From assembly GCA_934667175.1 (NCBI GenBank), contig CAKULN010000009.1:1-64000 (forward strand): 64,000 nt of DNA. The letters are read 5' to 3'. Below are positions 15,618 to 23,105 of the stretch, in pieces (position 1 is the first letter of the stretch; every line of letters starts with the position of its first letter). The translations under genes were made by a program, and so were the position numbers. The notes under the pieces are model-generated. The model searched no databases, was not told the origin of the DNA, and saw nothing but the letters and a program-made list of their open reading frames with translations. This DNA is from an uncultured Bacteroidales bacterium. Its GTDB lineage: Bacteria > Bacteroidota > Bacteroidia > Bacteroidales > UBA932.

Positions 15618-16396
15618 ATTCCGAAAAGTGTTTTTGCGTTGAGGGTGGTGGTTTCCGCGACCTCTTCGACCGTCAAGCCTTTCAACTCGGCTATCTTCGC
15701 GGCTATCAAGGGAATGTAGGCGCTTTCGTTCCGTGTGCCTCTGTGCGGGACCGGAGTCAGGTAAGGCGCGTCGGTCTCAAGCACGATTCTCTCAAGCGGG
15801 ACATTTCTGACCACATCAGCCAATCCTGCGTTTTTGAACGTCACCACGCCTCCGACACCGATGCGCCAGTCTCCGAGTTTTTGTATTTCAAGGTAGGACT
15901 CCAGGCTTCCGCTGTAGGCGTGCATATTCCCTCTCAATCCTTTGTGCCTGTGGAGAATCTCCAGAAAATCACCCATCGCGTCGCGCAGGTGGATGTTGAC
16001 CGGAAGATCCCTTTCCAAGGCGAAATCAAGCTGCCATTCCAAGGCTTCCTTCTGTTCCTGCGCGAACTCTTTCCCCTCGTGGTAGTCAAGGCCTATCTCG
16101 CCGACAGCCACGACCTTGCGTCCCGTACGGGTCTCCCACTTGTCGAGGAAGTCCACCATCTCGTCGACCTCTGTACGCCAGTCTTTCCCGACCGAGCCGG
16201 GGTACAGGCCGATCATCGGACGCAGAGCCTCTGGATACCTGTCCACGATGTCGAACATCTCCTGACGCTCCGACCTGTCGATGTCGGGCTGAAGCATGAT
16301 GCGGACGCCTTCGGCCTGGGCCCTGTCGATGTACGCCTTTTCCTCTCCGGAATACGCCTTGTCGCTGATGTGGCAATGTGTGTCTATGAATATCAT
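15614..16396 (-). CDS. TatD-family metal-dependent DNase/hydrolase
   Basis: TIM-barrel metal-dependent hydrolase; TatD relatives act as 3' exonucleases on DNA and in tRNA quality control. Metal ligands: the HxH pair in FIDTHCHIS at residues 3-9, the Glu in AVGEIGLDYH, His residues in NIHLRDA and NMHAYSG, and the Asp in LETDAPYLTP. The start at 16396 (MIFIDTHCH) was chosen because family members begin this way and a promoter box lies just upstream; an earlier start would add 25 unrelated residues. Length 260. First gene of a two-gene operon with ansA. Confidence 0.92.
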   Translation of the reverse strand: MIFIDTHCHISDKAYSGEEKAYIDRAQAEGVRIMLQPDIDRSERQEMFDIVDRYPEALRPMIGLYPGSVGKDWRTEVDEMVDFLDKWETRTGRKVVAVGEIGLDYHEGKEFAQEQKEALEWQLDFALERDLPVNIHLRDAMGDFLEILHRHKGLRGNMHAYSGSLESYLEIQKLGDWRIGVGGVVTFKNAGLADVVRNVPLERIVLETDAPYLTPVPHRGTRNESAYIPLIAAKIAELKGLTVEEVAETTTLNAKTLFGI

Positions 16397-16401
16397 ACCG
16401 T

Positions 16402-16409
16402 CAAAGATA
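16402..16409 (-). promoter_or_regulatory. -7 box (TATCTTTG) of tatD-ansA
   Basis: The minus strand reads TATCTTTG, an exact match to TAnnTTTG, with 5 bases before the tatD ATG. Transcription would then start almost at the start codon, implying a leaderless or near-leaderless mRNA. Confidence 0.6.
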
Positions 16410-16576
16410 GGAAAATTCGCGGGATGCGCCTTGGCGGGAATGAAAAAAACAGAAATATTCAAAAGAAACATAAATATTTTCCTGTCAAACCCCCGAAGAA
16501 TCGTCTGAATGTCGCAATTTGTTCCGCTGCTTCATGGGCGTCGGTCGCCATCGTGGGCAAGAAGAGAATATCTGCA

Positions 16577-17743
16577 ATGGAAATGTCATTTGAAGAAAGG
16601 GCAGGGCTCTGTGCCCTGAACAGGATTTTCGGGTTCGAGCCGAAAGTCGGATTGAGGTTGGTGGAGGAGTCCGGAGGCGCGGAGGAGGTGTTCCGGAAAC
16701 CTGAGGAGGCCGGGCGGATCCTGGGGCTATGCTCAAGACTGAGATTCGCTCCGTTGATCACAGGCAGCGCGTTTGAGTCGGCCGCCATGGAACTGGAGGC
16801 CTTGGAGAGGAATGGATGCCGGTTTATCGGGATCGGGGAGAAAGGCTATCCTGCCTTGCTCATGGAATGTGAGGATCCTCCCTTGGGACTATATTATAAA
16901 GGGATGTCGCCACCGGAAGATGTGTTCGATGGTCTTCCGCAGATTGCCGTGGTGGGGACCAGAGGTTTGACCTATTACGGTAAGGATTGGTGCCAGAGGA
17001 TTGTGAAAGCGATGTCTTGTGCCAAGATCAAACCATTGATAGTAAGCGGTCTGGCTTTGGGCGTCGACGTGACGGCGCATCGGGTGGCGCTGGATTGCGG
17101 GCTTCCGACAGTGGCGGTCATGGCCACCGGGATTGATGACATCTATCCTTCCAGAAACATGGACGTGGGTGAGGCCATCGCGTCAACTCCAGGGTGCGCC
17201 CTCGTCACGGATTACCCTCCAGGCACCGGGGCGGTGAAGATCAATTTCCTCCGGCGCAACAGGATAATCGCCGGGATATGCCGGGCGACCGTTCTGGTTG
17301 AGTCCAAGATCAGGGGCGGTGGCATGATGACCGCACGTCTCGCCGCATCCTACGGCCGGGATGTCTACGCATTGCCAGGCAGGATAGACGATCCGGTCTC
17401 CCAAGGATGCAATCTGCTTATAAGAGAGAATGTCGCCGAACAGATCGGGGATCTTGGGGAGCTTGTGGCCAAACTTGGTCTGGGCCGGGCTGATATGGGC
17501 CTGAAATCGGACTACAAGGAGGAGGTGGAGTCTTGCTACAAAGGACGACTGCCTGATGATGAGTATGAAGATGTCGTCAGGCTGGCTTGTCTGATAAAGT
17601 CACACCGTGGTGTGTCCGTGGATGAATTATGTCAGAAACTGAAATGGACCTACAGCCGGGTCAGCCGTCTTGCCACAACCCTGGAGTGCGACGGATTCAT
17701 CACCATAGACCTCCTCCAGCACTGCAATGCTCAAACAAAATAA
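16577..17743 (+). CDS. dprA: DNA-processing protein DprA
   Basis: Loads RecA on incoming single-stranded DNA during natural transformation; also found in species not known to be competent. The Rossmann-like core has VVGTRGLTYYG, IVSGLALGVDVTAHRVAL, GIDDIYPSRN, NFLRRNRIIAG and LVESKIRGGGMMTARLA. N-terminal helical region (residues 1-110) and a C-terminal winged helix (residues 325-388, SVDELCQKLKWTYSRVSRLA) complete the protein. The frame is open far upstream, but that part has no family similarity; the start at 16577 (MEMSFEERAGL) gives a normal 388 residues. No other competence gene is visible nearby. Confidence 0.94.
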   Translation: MEMSFEERAGLCALNRIFGFEPKVGLRLVEESGGAEEVFRKPEEAGRILGLCSRLRFAPLITGSAFESAAMELEALERNGCRFIGIGEKGYPALLMECEDPPLGLYYKGMSPPEDVFDGLPQIAVVGTRGLTYYGKDWCQRIVKAMSCAKIKPLIVSGLALGVDVTAHRVALDCGLPTVAVMATGIDDIYPSRNMDVGEAIASTPGCALVTDYPPGTGAVKINFLRRNRIIAGICRATVLVESKIRGGGMMTARLAASYGRDVYALPGRIDDPVSQGCNLLIRENVAEQIGDLGELVAKLGLGRADMGLKSDYKEEVESCYKGRLPDDEYEDVVRLACLIKSHRGVSVDELCQKLKWTYSRVSRLATTLECDGFITIDLLQHCNAQTK

Positions 17744-17754
17744 ACGAAGGGTCT

Positions 17755-17793
17755 AGACGCGACGCTGGTCGTCAGACGACCAGCATCGCGTCT
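17755..17793. terminator. Long hairpin over the dprA/queA 3' ends
   Basis: An inverted repeat of 19 bp arms (17755-17773 and 17775-17793) around a single A, with one mismatch. It lies between convergent dprA and queA and covers the last codons and stop of queA. It has no long U tract on either side, so it may act as a bidirectional transcription barrier or an mRNA 3'-end stabiliser. Confidence 0.6.
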
Positions 17794-18821
17794 CCGTAAG
17801 GACCGAAACGATAGCCCTCGTCCAGAGCGACCTGGTAGGCGTTCATGACGTGATCGAAGCCACCGAATGCGGCGACAGCCATCAGCATGGTGGATTCCGG
17901 AAGATGAAAGTTGGACACCACGGCGTCCGGGACCGAGAAGTCGTAAGGCGGGAAGATGAACTTGTTCGTCCAACCGTCGTATGGCTTGACCTCGTGTGTG
18001 GTCGTGACATAGGTCTCAAGGCCCCTCAGAACTGTCGTACCGACCGCCAGCACCTTATGTCCGCCATTCTTGGCCTTGTTGATGATCTCGCACGCCTCGG
18101 GGGTGATGATGAGCCTCTCGGAGTCCATCCTGTGCTTGGAAAGATCCTCGACATCCACCCTGCGGAACTGGCCGATACCCATGTGTTCGGTGATGAAAGC
18201 CTTGTCGATGTCCTTGAGAATCATTCTGTTGAACAGCTCGCGGCTGAAATGGGTCCCAGCCGCCGGAACCGCCACCGCGCCTTCGTTTTTGGCAAAGATG
18301 GTCTGATAGTTCTCGTTGTCCTCCGGAGAGATCTTTGACTTCACCCATTTCGGCACCGGAATCTCACCGAGGCTGAAAAGCGAACGTTTGAACTCCTCGT
18401 AAGGGCCGTCGTAGAGGAAGCGTAAGGTACGTCCTCTGGAGGTGGTGTTGTCGATGACCTCTGCCACAAGACTCTGGTCGTCACCGAAATAGAGCTTGTT
18501 GCCGATCCGGATCTTCCTCGCCGGATCCACAATCACATCCCAAAGGTGCTGCTCGCGGTTGAGCTCCCTCAGAAGGAAGACCATGATGTCCGCTCCTGTC
18601 TTCTCCTTCTTGCCATAGAGACGGGCCGGAAACACCTTTGTGTCGTTGAACACGAAAGTGTCACCTTTGCCGAAATAGTCTATGATGTCTTTGAATATCC
18701 TGTGCTCGATCTCGCCTGTGTCCTTGTGCACGACCATGAGTCTGCATTCGTCACGCCACCTTGTCGGCTCCTGAGCCACACGCTCCTTCGGAAGAAGGAA
18801 TTGGAATTGTGAAAGTTTCAT
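17772..18821 (-). CDS. queA: S-adenosylmethionine:tRNA ribosyltransferase-isomerase
   Basis: Transfers and isomerises the ribosyl group of AdoMet to 7-aminomethyl-7-deazaguanine in tRNA, making epoxyqueuosine. Family blocks: [54 protein letters not shown] and [25 protein letters not shown]. The start at 18821 ([11 protein letters not shown]) matches other QueA; an ATG 12 bp upstream is possible. Length 349. Its final codons form the long hairpin at 17755-17793. Confidence 0.96.
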   Translation of the reverse strand: MKLSQFQFLLPKERVAQEPTRWRDECRLMVVHKDTGEIEHRIFKDIIDYFGKGDTFVFNDTKVFPARLYGKKEKTGADIMVFLLRELNREQHLWDVIVDPARKIRIGNKLYFGDDQSLVAEVIDNTTSRGRTLRFLYDGPYEEFKRSLFSLGEIPVPKWVKSKISPEDNENYQTIFAKNEGAVAVPAAGTHFSRELFNRMILKDIDKAFITEHMGIGQFRRVDVEDLSKHRMDSERLIITPEACEIINKAKNGGHKVLAVGTTVLRGLETYVTTTHEVKPYDGWTNKFIFPPYDFSVPDAVVSNFHLPESTMLMAVAAFGGFDHVMNAYQVALDEGYRFGPYGDAMLVV

Positions 18822-18898
18822 ATTCGATAACAAGCGTTATAGTCAATCCTTTAATATACGGCATTGGCTCCGGAAAAGTTTCAAGTTTCTTGATTATC

Positions 18899-19510
18899 CT
18901 ATATTTTCGCCTCTCTGAACACCTCCACGATGGATGGATAGGTGTTCTTAAGGTAAGGGGAAAGTCCTGACCTGGCGACCCACGCCGCCTTTGTGATGTC
19001 CTCGTCCCGCTGCGGTGTAAGATTCACCGGATCGGTGTAAAGCATGTCGTACCACCAGGTGTGCTTGAGATGCCATATTCCGTCACGCCGGTAGCAATGG
19101 TCGGTGACGCAGATGAGCCCCCGGAGCTCCAGATCGCCCACTCCGGTCTCTTCCCGGACTTCCCGAAGAGCTGTCACCCTGATGTCCTCTCCTGCCTCCT
19201 GATGTCCTTTGGGCAGGTCCCAGAGACCGTTCCTGTTTATGAGGAGCACGTCTTCCCGGCGGTTTGACACAAGCCCTCCGGCGGCGTTTACCTCCTTGAA
19301 CCGGTGACAGAACTTCTTGTAGGTGGTCTCGATGTCATCTGTCGGAATGTAGATTCTGGCCAGAGTGTCGGATGTCTCGAACATCTCAACCAATGATTTG
19401 ATGTCCGGGCTGTCCCCGAGGTGGAGCTCGACGGAGTTCGGATCGGACAATGCCTGTTCCCGCGGAGAACAGATGATCATGCATCTCTTTTCAAGGTAAA
19501 TCCTGTGCAT
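18899..19510 (-). CDS. Nudix hydrolase
   Basis: Hydrolyses a nucleoside diphosphate linked to another moiety; substrate unknown. The Nudix box is complete at about residues 102-124: GHQEAGEDIRVTALREVREE, then TGV. About 75 residues precede the Nudix fold and look like an added alpha/beta segment (MIICSPREQALSDP, then DIKSLVEMFETSDTLARIYI). Length 203. It lies divergent from pyrE with overlapping promoters, and 77 bp upstream of queA on the same strand. Confidence 0.9.
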   Translation of the reverse strand: MHRIYLEKRCMIICSPREQALSDPNSVELHLGDSPDIKSLVEMFETSDTLARIYIPTDDIETTYKKFCHRFKEVNAAGGLVSNRREDVLLINRNGLWDLPKGHQEAGEDIRVTALREVREETGVGDLELRGLICVTDHCYRRDGIWHLKHTWWYDMLYTDPVNLTPQRDEDITKAAWVARSGLSPYLKNTYPSIVEVFREAKI

Positions 19511-19535
19511 CCCGTGAAAATTGGAGTAAAACCAT

Positions 19536-19543
19536 TATATTTG
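19536..19543 (+). promoter_or_regulatory. -7 box (TATATTTG) of pyrE
   Basis: TATATTTG matches TAnnTTTG, with a TTG at 19521-19523 suitably placed as the -33 element. The pyrE start is about 33-39 bp downstream. It faces the Nudix promoter at 19555-19562. Confidence 0.7.
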
Positions 19544-19554
19544 TATGTTACGTG

Positions 19555-19562
19555 CAAAGTTA
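19555..19562 (-). promoter_or_regulatory. -7 box (TAACTTTG) of the Nudix hydrolase gene
   Basis: Minus strand TAACTTTG matches TAnnTTTG, 45 bp before the Nudix ATG. Its start site would fall inside the pyrE promoter region, so the two promoters overlap. Confidence 0.55.
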
Positions 19563-19575
19563 ACAATCATTTTTA

Positions 19576-20214
19576 ATGAATATGGAAAACATCGACAGAA
19601 AACTTGCTTCTGAACTTCTCCGCATAAAAGCCGTCCTGCTCAGGCCTGACGAGCCTTTCACATGGGCTTCCGGTTGGCGTTCCCCGATCTATTGCGACAA
19701 CCGCAGGATCCTTTCCGATTCGGTCCTTCGTTCCAAGGTCGCGGGCTGGCTGGCCGAGACTGCGTCAAGTGAGTGCCCTGAGGCTGAGATTGTGGCGGGA
19801 GTCGCCACGGGGGCGATCGCCCATGGTGTTCTGGCCGCGGACAGGATGGCCAAGCCTTTTGTCTACGTCCGTCCCAAACCGAAGGATCATGGCACGGGAT
19901 CTCAGATCGAGGGCGTACTTCCGGTAGGGGCTAAAGTTGTTGTGGTCGAGGATCTCATCTCGACAGGAATGAGCAGTCTCGCGGCGGTGAAGGCTTTGCG
20001 TGACGCCGGAGCGGAGGTGTTGGGAATGGTCGCCATATTCACTTATGGCTTTGATCTGGCCGCTCGGCGCTTTGAGGAGGAGGGCGTGAGGTTGAAGACT
20101 CTTTCCTGCTACGACGCTCTGATTGAGGAGGCCACGGCGACGGGCTATGTCAAGGAGTCGGATGTGGAGATCCTTCGCCAGTGGCGGCTGAATCCGTCGG
20201 AATGGAACAGATAG
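19576..20214 (+). CDS. pyrE: Orotate phosphoribosyltransferase
   Basis: Makes orotidine monophosphate from orotate and PRPP in de novo pyrimidine synthesis. The PRPP-binding loop is VVVVEDLISTGMSS near residues 117-130; substrate residues occur in ASGWRSPIYCDNRR and FVYVRPKPKDHGTGSQIEG. Length 212. A second ATG two codons in (19582) is equally placed and lies in the context GAATATG. It starts a plus-strand operon with the SRPBCC protein, rsmF and a TPR protein. Confidence 0.95.
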   Translation: MNMENIDRKLASELLRIKAVLLRPDEPFTWASGWRSPIYCDNRRILSDSVLRSKVAGWLAETASSECPEAEIVAGVATGAIAHGVLAADRMAKPFVYVRPKPKDHGTGSQIEGVLPVGAKVVVVEDLISTGMSSLAAVKALRDAGAEVLGMVAIFTYGFDLAARRFEEEGVRLKTLSCYDALIEEATATGYVKESDVEILRQWRLNPSEWNR

Positions 20215-20266
20215 GCGTTTCGCCTCGGCCGGTTTTTGTGTGAACCAAGAATAAATCAGGAATATT

Positions 20267-20743
20267 ATGACTACAGAGATAACAAGCAAACACGGATTGG
20301 TCTCAAAGCAGCCGTTCGAGCTGTACATGGCCTTTGTGGACATGCGTAATTTCCTTCAGTTCCTTCCGGAGGACAAGAAGGCGGACGTCGAGGCGGATTA
20401 TGACACGATCTCCGCGACAGTGCAGGGATTCAAGATCGGAATGATGGTCAAGAACAGGACTCCGTACTCAAGCATTGAGTTCATAGACAACGGGGCACCG
20501 TTCCAGTTCGGCGGCACGCTGCATTTCGACGCGGTTCCGGGCGACCCGTCAAAGACGGACTTCCACATCGAGTTCCACGCTGAGCTGAACCTTATGATGA
20601 AGATGATGCTTGGCGGGAAGATCCGTGAGGCCATGAACAGGATGGTGGACGGTCTCGTGGCGATGTCCGAGGGCAGGATGCCGGATGGAATCGACGAGGA
20701 GACCCTCCGCAGGATGAAAGAGAAGCTAGGCGGGAATCAGTAG
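20267..20743 (+). CDS. SRPBCC (START-like) domain protein of unknown role
   Basis: 158 residues with the alpha-beta layout of the SRPBCC ligand-binding fold: N-terminal strand and helix (SKQPFELYMAFVDMRNFLQFLP), a run of beta strands, and a long C-terminal helix (MMLGGKIREAMNRMVDGL). No catalytic motif is visible and no signal peptide. It lies 52 bp after pyrE and directly abuts rsmF (TAG then ATG), so it is cotranscribed and possibly coupled with the RNA methyltransferase. The ligand is unknown. Confidence 0.75.
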   Translation: MTTEITSKHGLVSKQPFELYMAFVDMRNFLQFLPEDKKADVEADYDTISATVQGFKIGMMVKNRTPYSSIEFIDNGAPFQFGGTLHFDAVPGDPSKTDFHIEFHAELNLMMKMMLGGKIREAMNRMVDGLVAMSEGRMPDGIDEETLRRMKEKLGGNQ

Positions 20744-22081
20744 ATGCGCGGACTGGACGACATCTGTCTTCGGGACATTCTGACCAGGGCGATAGGTGAC
20801 CGTAGGGCCGAGGTCGCTGTGGAGGCGTTTCGTGAACCCGCGTCGGTGTCTGTCCGGATCAATCCTTTCAAGGTGGATGATCCAGGGAACTTCGTCAAGG
20901 AACATTTTGGCGGAGATGCCCGAAGGGTTCCGTGGAGTCCGTACGGGTTCATGCTCGGTGAAAGGCCTAAATTCACTCTGGATCCGTTGTTCCATTGCGG
21001 TTGTTACTATGTCCAGGACTCCTCGGCCATGGTCACCGGGAGTATATTCAGAGATGTCCTTCCAGATTGTGGGAATTGCTTAAGGCCGGTCAGGGTCTTG
21101 GATTTGTGCGCGGCTCCAGGCGGGAAAAGCACAGACCTTGCCGCTTCTCTGCGTGAGGCGTTCGGGGACAATTTTATTTTGGTCTCCAATGAGGTGATGC
21201 GTTCCAGGGCTTCCGTCCTGGCTGACAACATGGCCTTGTGGGGTGATCCGAATGTGGTTGTCACGAGTGTGGACCCAAAGGCGTTCGCGAGGTTGGAGGG
21301 CTTTTTCGACATCATCGTGACTGACGTTCCGTGCTCTGGTGAGGGAATGTTCCGCAAGGATGCCAAGGCGGTTGAGGATTGGTCGGAGAGCACGGTCAAC
21401 CTTTGCTCGATGAGGCAGAAAAGGATCCTGGCCGATGTCTGGCCTTCGCTTCGCTGCGGAGGAGCTCTGGTCTACTCGACATGTACTTTCGAGGAAGCGG
21501 AGAACGACACCATTATGGAATGGGCGTCCACCGAACTTGGTGGCGACATTTATGAATATGATTACCAGTCTCTTCCGGGCGTGATTCCGACAAGAACAGG
21601 CGGACTGCTTGTCCCGGGATTCGTGAAGGGGGAGGGGCAGTTTGTCTCGGCGCTGGTGAAGGACACAGGAGTCAACGGCTTCAGGCTTTCCGGAAAGCCT
21701 GCCGTCGGAGCGACCGAAAAACGGAAAGGGGACCTGCTCATACATATTCCCGGAGCGATTTCCCGTGAGGTCACCGCCCTTGAGCAGTTGCGTCCAATTC
21801 AAGCGGGGGTGGCCAAAGGTGAGCTGAAGGGGCGTGATCTGGTGCCGTCGGCGGACTGGGCTTTGAGTATCGCTCTCCCCGGGGAAGAGTATCCTGTGGC
21901 TGATCTTGACCGTGAGACGGCTCTCAGGTTCCTGCACCGTGACAGCATATTCCTGAAAGATGCTCCCAAGGGATTTGTGTTGGTTTGTTTCGAGGGGCAT
22001 CCGCTCGGCTTCGTGAAGAACCTCGGCGTCAGATGCAACAATCTTCATCCACAGGGCCGCAAAATCAAAATGGATGTGTAA
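20744..22081 (+). CDS. rRNA (cytosine-C5-)-methyltransferase, RsmF/NOL1-NOP2-Sun family
   Basis: AdoMet-dependent enzyme placing 5-methylcytosine in rRNA. AdoMet-binding motif LDLCAAPGGKSTDLAA at about residues 123-138; catalytic cysteines in DVPCSGEGMFRKD and YSTCTFEEAEND. The C-terminal third carries the RsmF-type extension ending in LGFVKNLGVRCNNLHP, a PUA-like RNA-binding part. The 445-residue length fits this subgroup. The exact target base cannot be told from sequence. Confidence 0.92.
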   Translation: MRGLDDICLRDILTRAIGDRRAEVAVEAFREPASVSVRINPFKVDDPGNFVKEHFGGDARRVPWSPYGFMLGERPKFTLDPLFHCGCYYVQDSSAMVTGSIFRDVLPDCGNCLRPVRVLDLCAAPGGKSTDLAASLREAFGDNFILVSNEVMRSRASVLADNMALWGDPNVVVTSVDPKAFARLEGFFDIIVTDVPCSGEGMFRKDAKAVEDWSESTVNLCSMRQKRILADVWPSLRCGGALVYSTCTFEEAENDTIMEWASTELGGDIYEYDYQSLPGVIPTRTGGLLVPGFVKGEGQFVSALVKDTGVNGFRLSGKPAVGATEKRKGDLLIHIPGAISREVTALEQLRPIQAGVAKGELKGRDLVPSADWALSIALPGEEYPVADLDRETALRFLHRDSIFLKDAPKGFVLVCFEGHPLGFVKNLGVRCNNLHPQGRKIKMDV

Positions 22082-22091
22082 ATTATTGAAT

Positions 22092-23015
22092 ATGAAAAGA
22101 ATATTATTGACGATTTTGTCCGTTATCACCCTTCTTCCGCTTTCGGCGCAGACCAAGACTACTCAGAAGGAATATCTTGACCGCTATCAGTTGCTGGTCT
22201 CAAAGCTTGGCGCCTCAGGAGTGGGCATCGAGACGCTTCTCCAGCGTTGGGGAAAGGATTACCCGGAGGACACTGATATGCTGCTCGGTAAATTCACTTA
22301 CTATCTGTCCAAGTGCCAGACATCCTCGATCGAGGTGATGGATGCCGCGAAGTATCTGGGAAACGCCCCGGCTTTGACCCTGAAGGACTCGCTCGGCAGG
22401 GATGTGAACTATTTTCAGGTTGTCTCCTACGATGACGAGCTTTTCGGCAAGGCCACCCAGGCCATAGACAAGGCCATTGAACTGAACCCGGATCGTCTGG
22501 ATCTGCGGCTCTTCAAGATCTCCGCCTTGATCGGCTACGAGAAGGACAGCCCGGACATGGCCCTCGCAGGCTTGAAGGCCCTCATCGACTATAACGGCCA
22601 CAGCCACCCGAAGTGGGAATATCCCGAAGTCGAGGCAGGCGATGACCTTTTCCCGTCAGTGATGCAGGAATATTGCTACGCTTTCTTCAAGATAGGCACT
22701 CCGCATTGTTTCGAGGCCTTTAAGGAACTTTCGGAGAAGATGTTGAGCTACTATCCGGGCAACACTGTCTACATGACCAACATCGGTTCGTACTACCTGG
22801 TCTGCAAGCATGACAGCAAGGCCGCGCTCAAGATGTACAACAAGGTCTTGAAAAAGAGCCCCGATGACTACACCGCCATCAAGAACTGTGTCCTCCTTGC
22901 CCGCAGCGACAAGAACACCAAACTGGAAAGGAAGTACCTCCCGATGCTCGTCCGCGTCACCCCGGACGAGTCTGAGAGACTCTCCGCCCAAGCCCGTCTG
23001 GATGCGTTGAAATAA
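22092..23015 (+). CDS. Secreted TPR-containing protein
   Basis: A signal peptide (MKRILLTILSVITLLPLSAQ) precedes about 285 residues of mostly helical repeats resembling tetratricopeptide repeats, e.g. KATQAIDKAIELNPDRLDLR and KAALKMYNKVLKKSPDDYTA. It therefore probably acts as a periplasmic protein-protein scaffold. The start at 22092 was chosen because the signal peptide begins there and the preceding gene ends at 22081. It is last in the pyrE operon and is followed by a strong terminator. A 21-bp-period duplication of its final codons lies at 23004-23039. Confidence 0.82.
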   Translation: MKRILLTILSVITLLPLSAQTKTTQKEYLDRYQLLVSKLGASGVGIETLLQRWGKDYPEDTDMLLGKFTYYLSKCQTSSIEVMDAAKYLGNAPALTLKDSLGRDVNYFQVVSYDDELFGKATQAIDKAIELNPDRLDLRLFKISALIGYEKDSPDMALAGLKALIDYNGHSHPKWEYPEVEAGDDLFPSVMQEYCYAFFKIGTPHCFEAFKELSEKMLSYYPGNTVYMTNIGSYYLVCKHDSKAALKMYNKVLKKSPDDYTAIKNCVLLARSDKNTKLERKYLPMLVRVTPDESERLSAQARLDALK

Positions 23016-23039
23016 ATACTTGACGCGTTGAAATAAATA
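23004..23039 (+). repeat. Short duplication at the TPR gene stop
   Basis: GCGTTGAAATAAATA occurs at 23004-23018 and again at 23025-23039, 21 bp apart. The first copy contains the stop codon; the second is non-coding. Confidence 0.85.
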
Positions 23040-23040
23040 A

Positions 23041-23073
23041 GGGACCACCTGGATTCCAGGTGATCCCCTTTTT
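23041..23073 (+). terminator. Rho-independent terminator of the pyrE operon
   Basis: GGGACCACCTGG (23041-23052) pairs with CCAGGTGATCCC (23056-23067) around ATT, with one mismatch, and is followed by CTTTTTT. It may also serve the convergent SusC locus A transcript ending at 23106. Confidence 0.92.
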
Positions 23074-23105
23074 TGGTCGCAGAGCTTGCCGGAGCGGCCG
23101 TCGGA

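Noticed and set aside
15743-16576. N-terminal extension of DprA by 278 codons
   Set aside because: The region is antisense to tatD and reads as non-homologous sequence; DprA similarity begins at 16577.
21080-22156. Open frame of 358 codons on the minus strand
   Set aside because: It is antisense to the rRNA methyltransferase gene and has no domain features.
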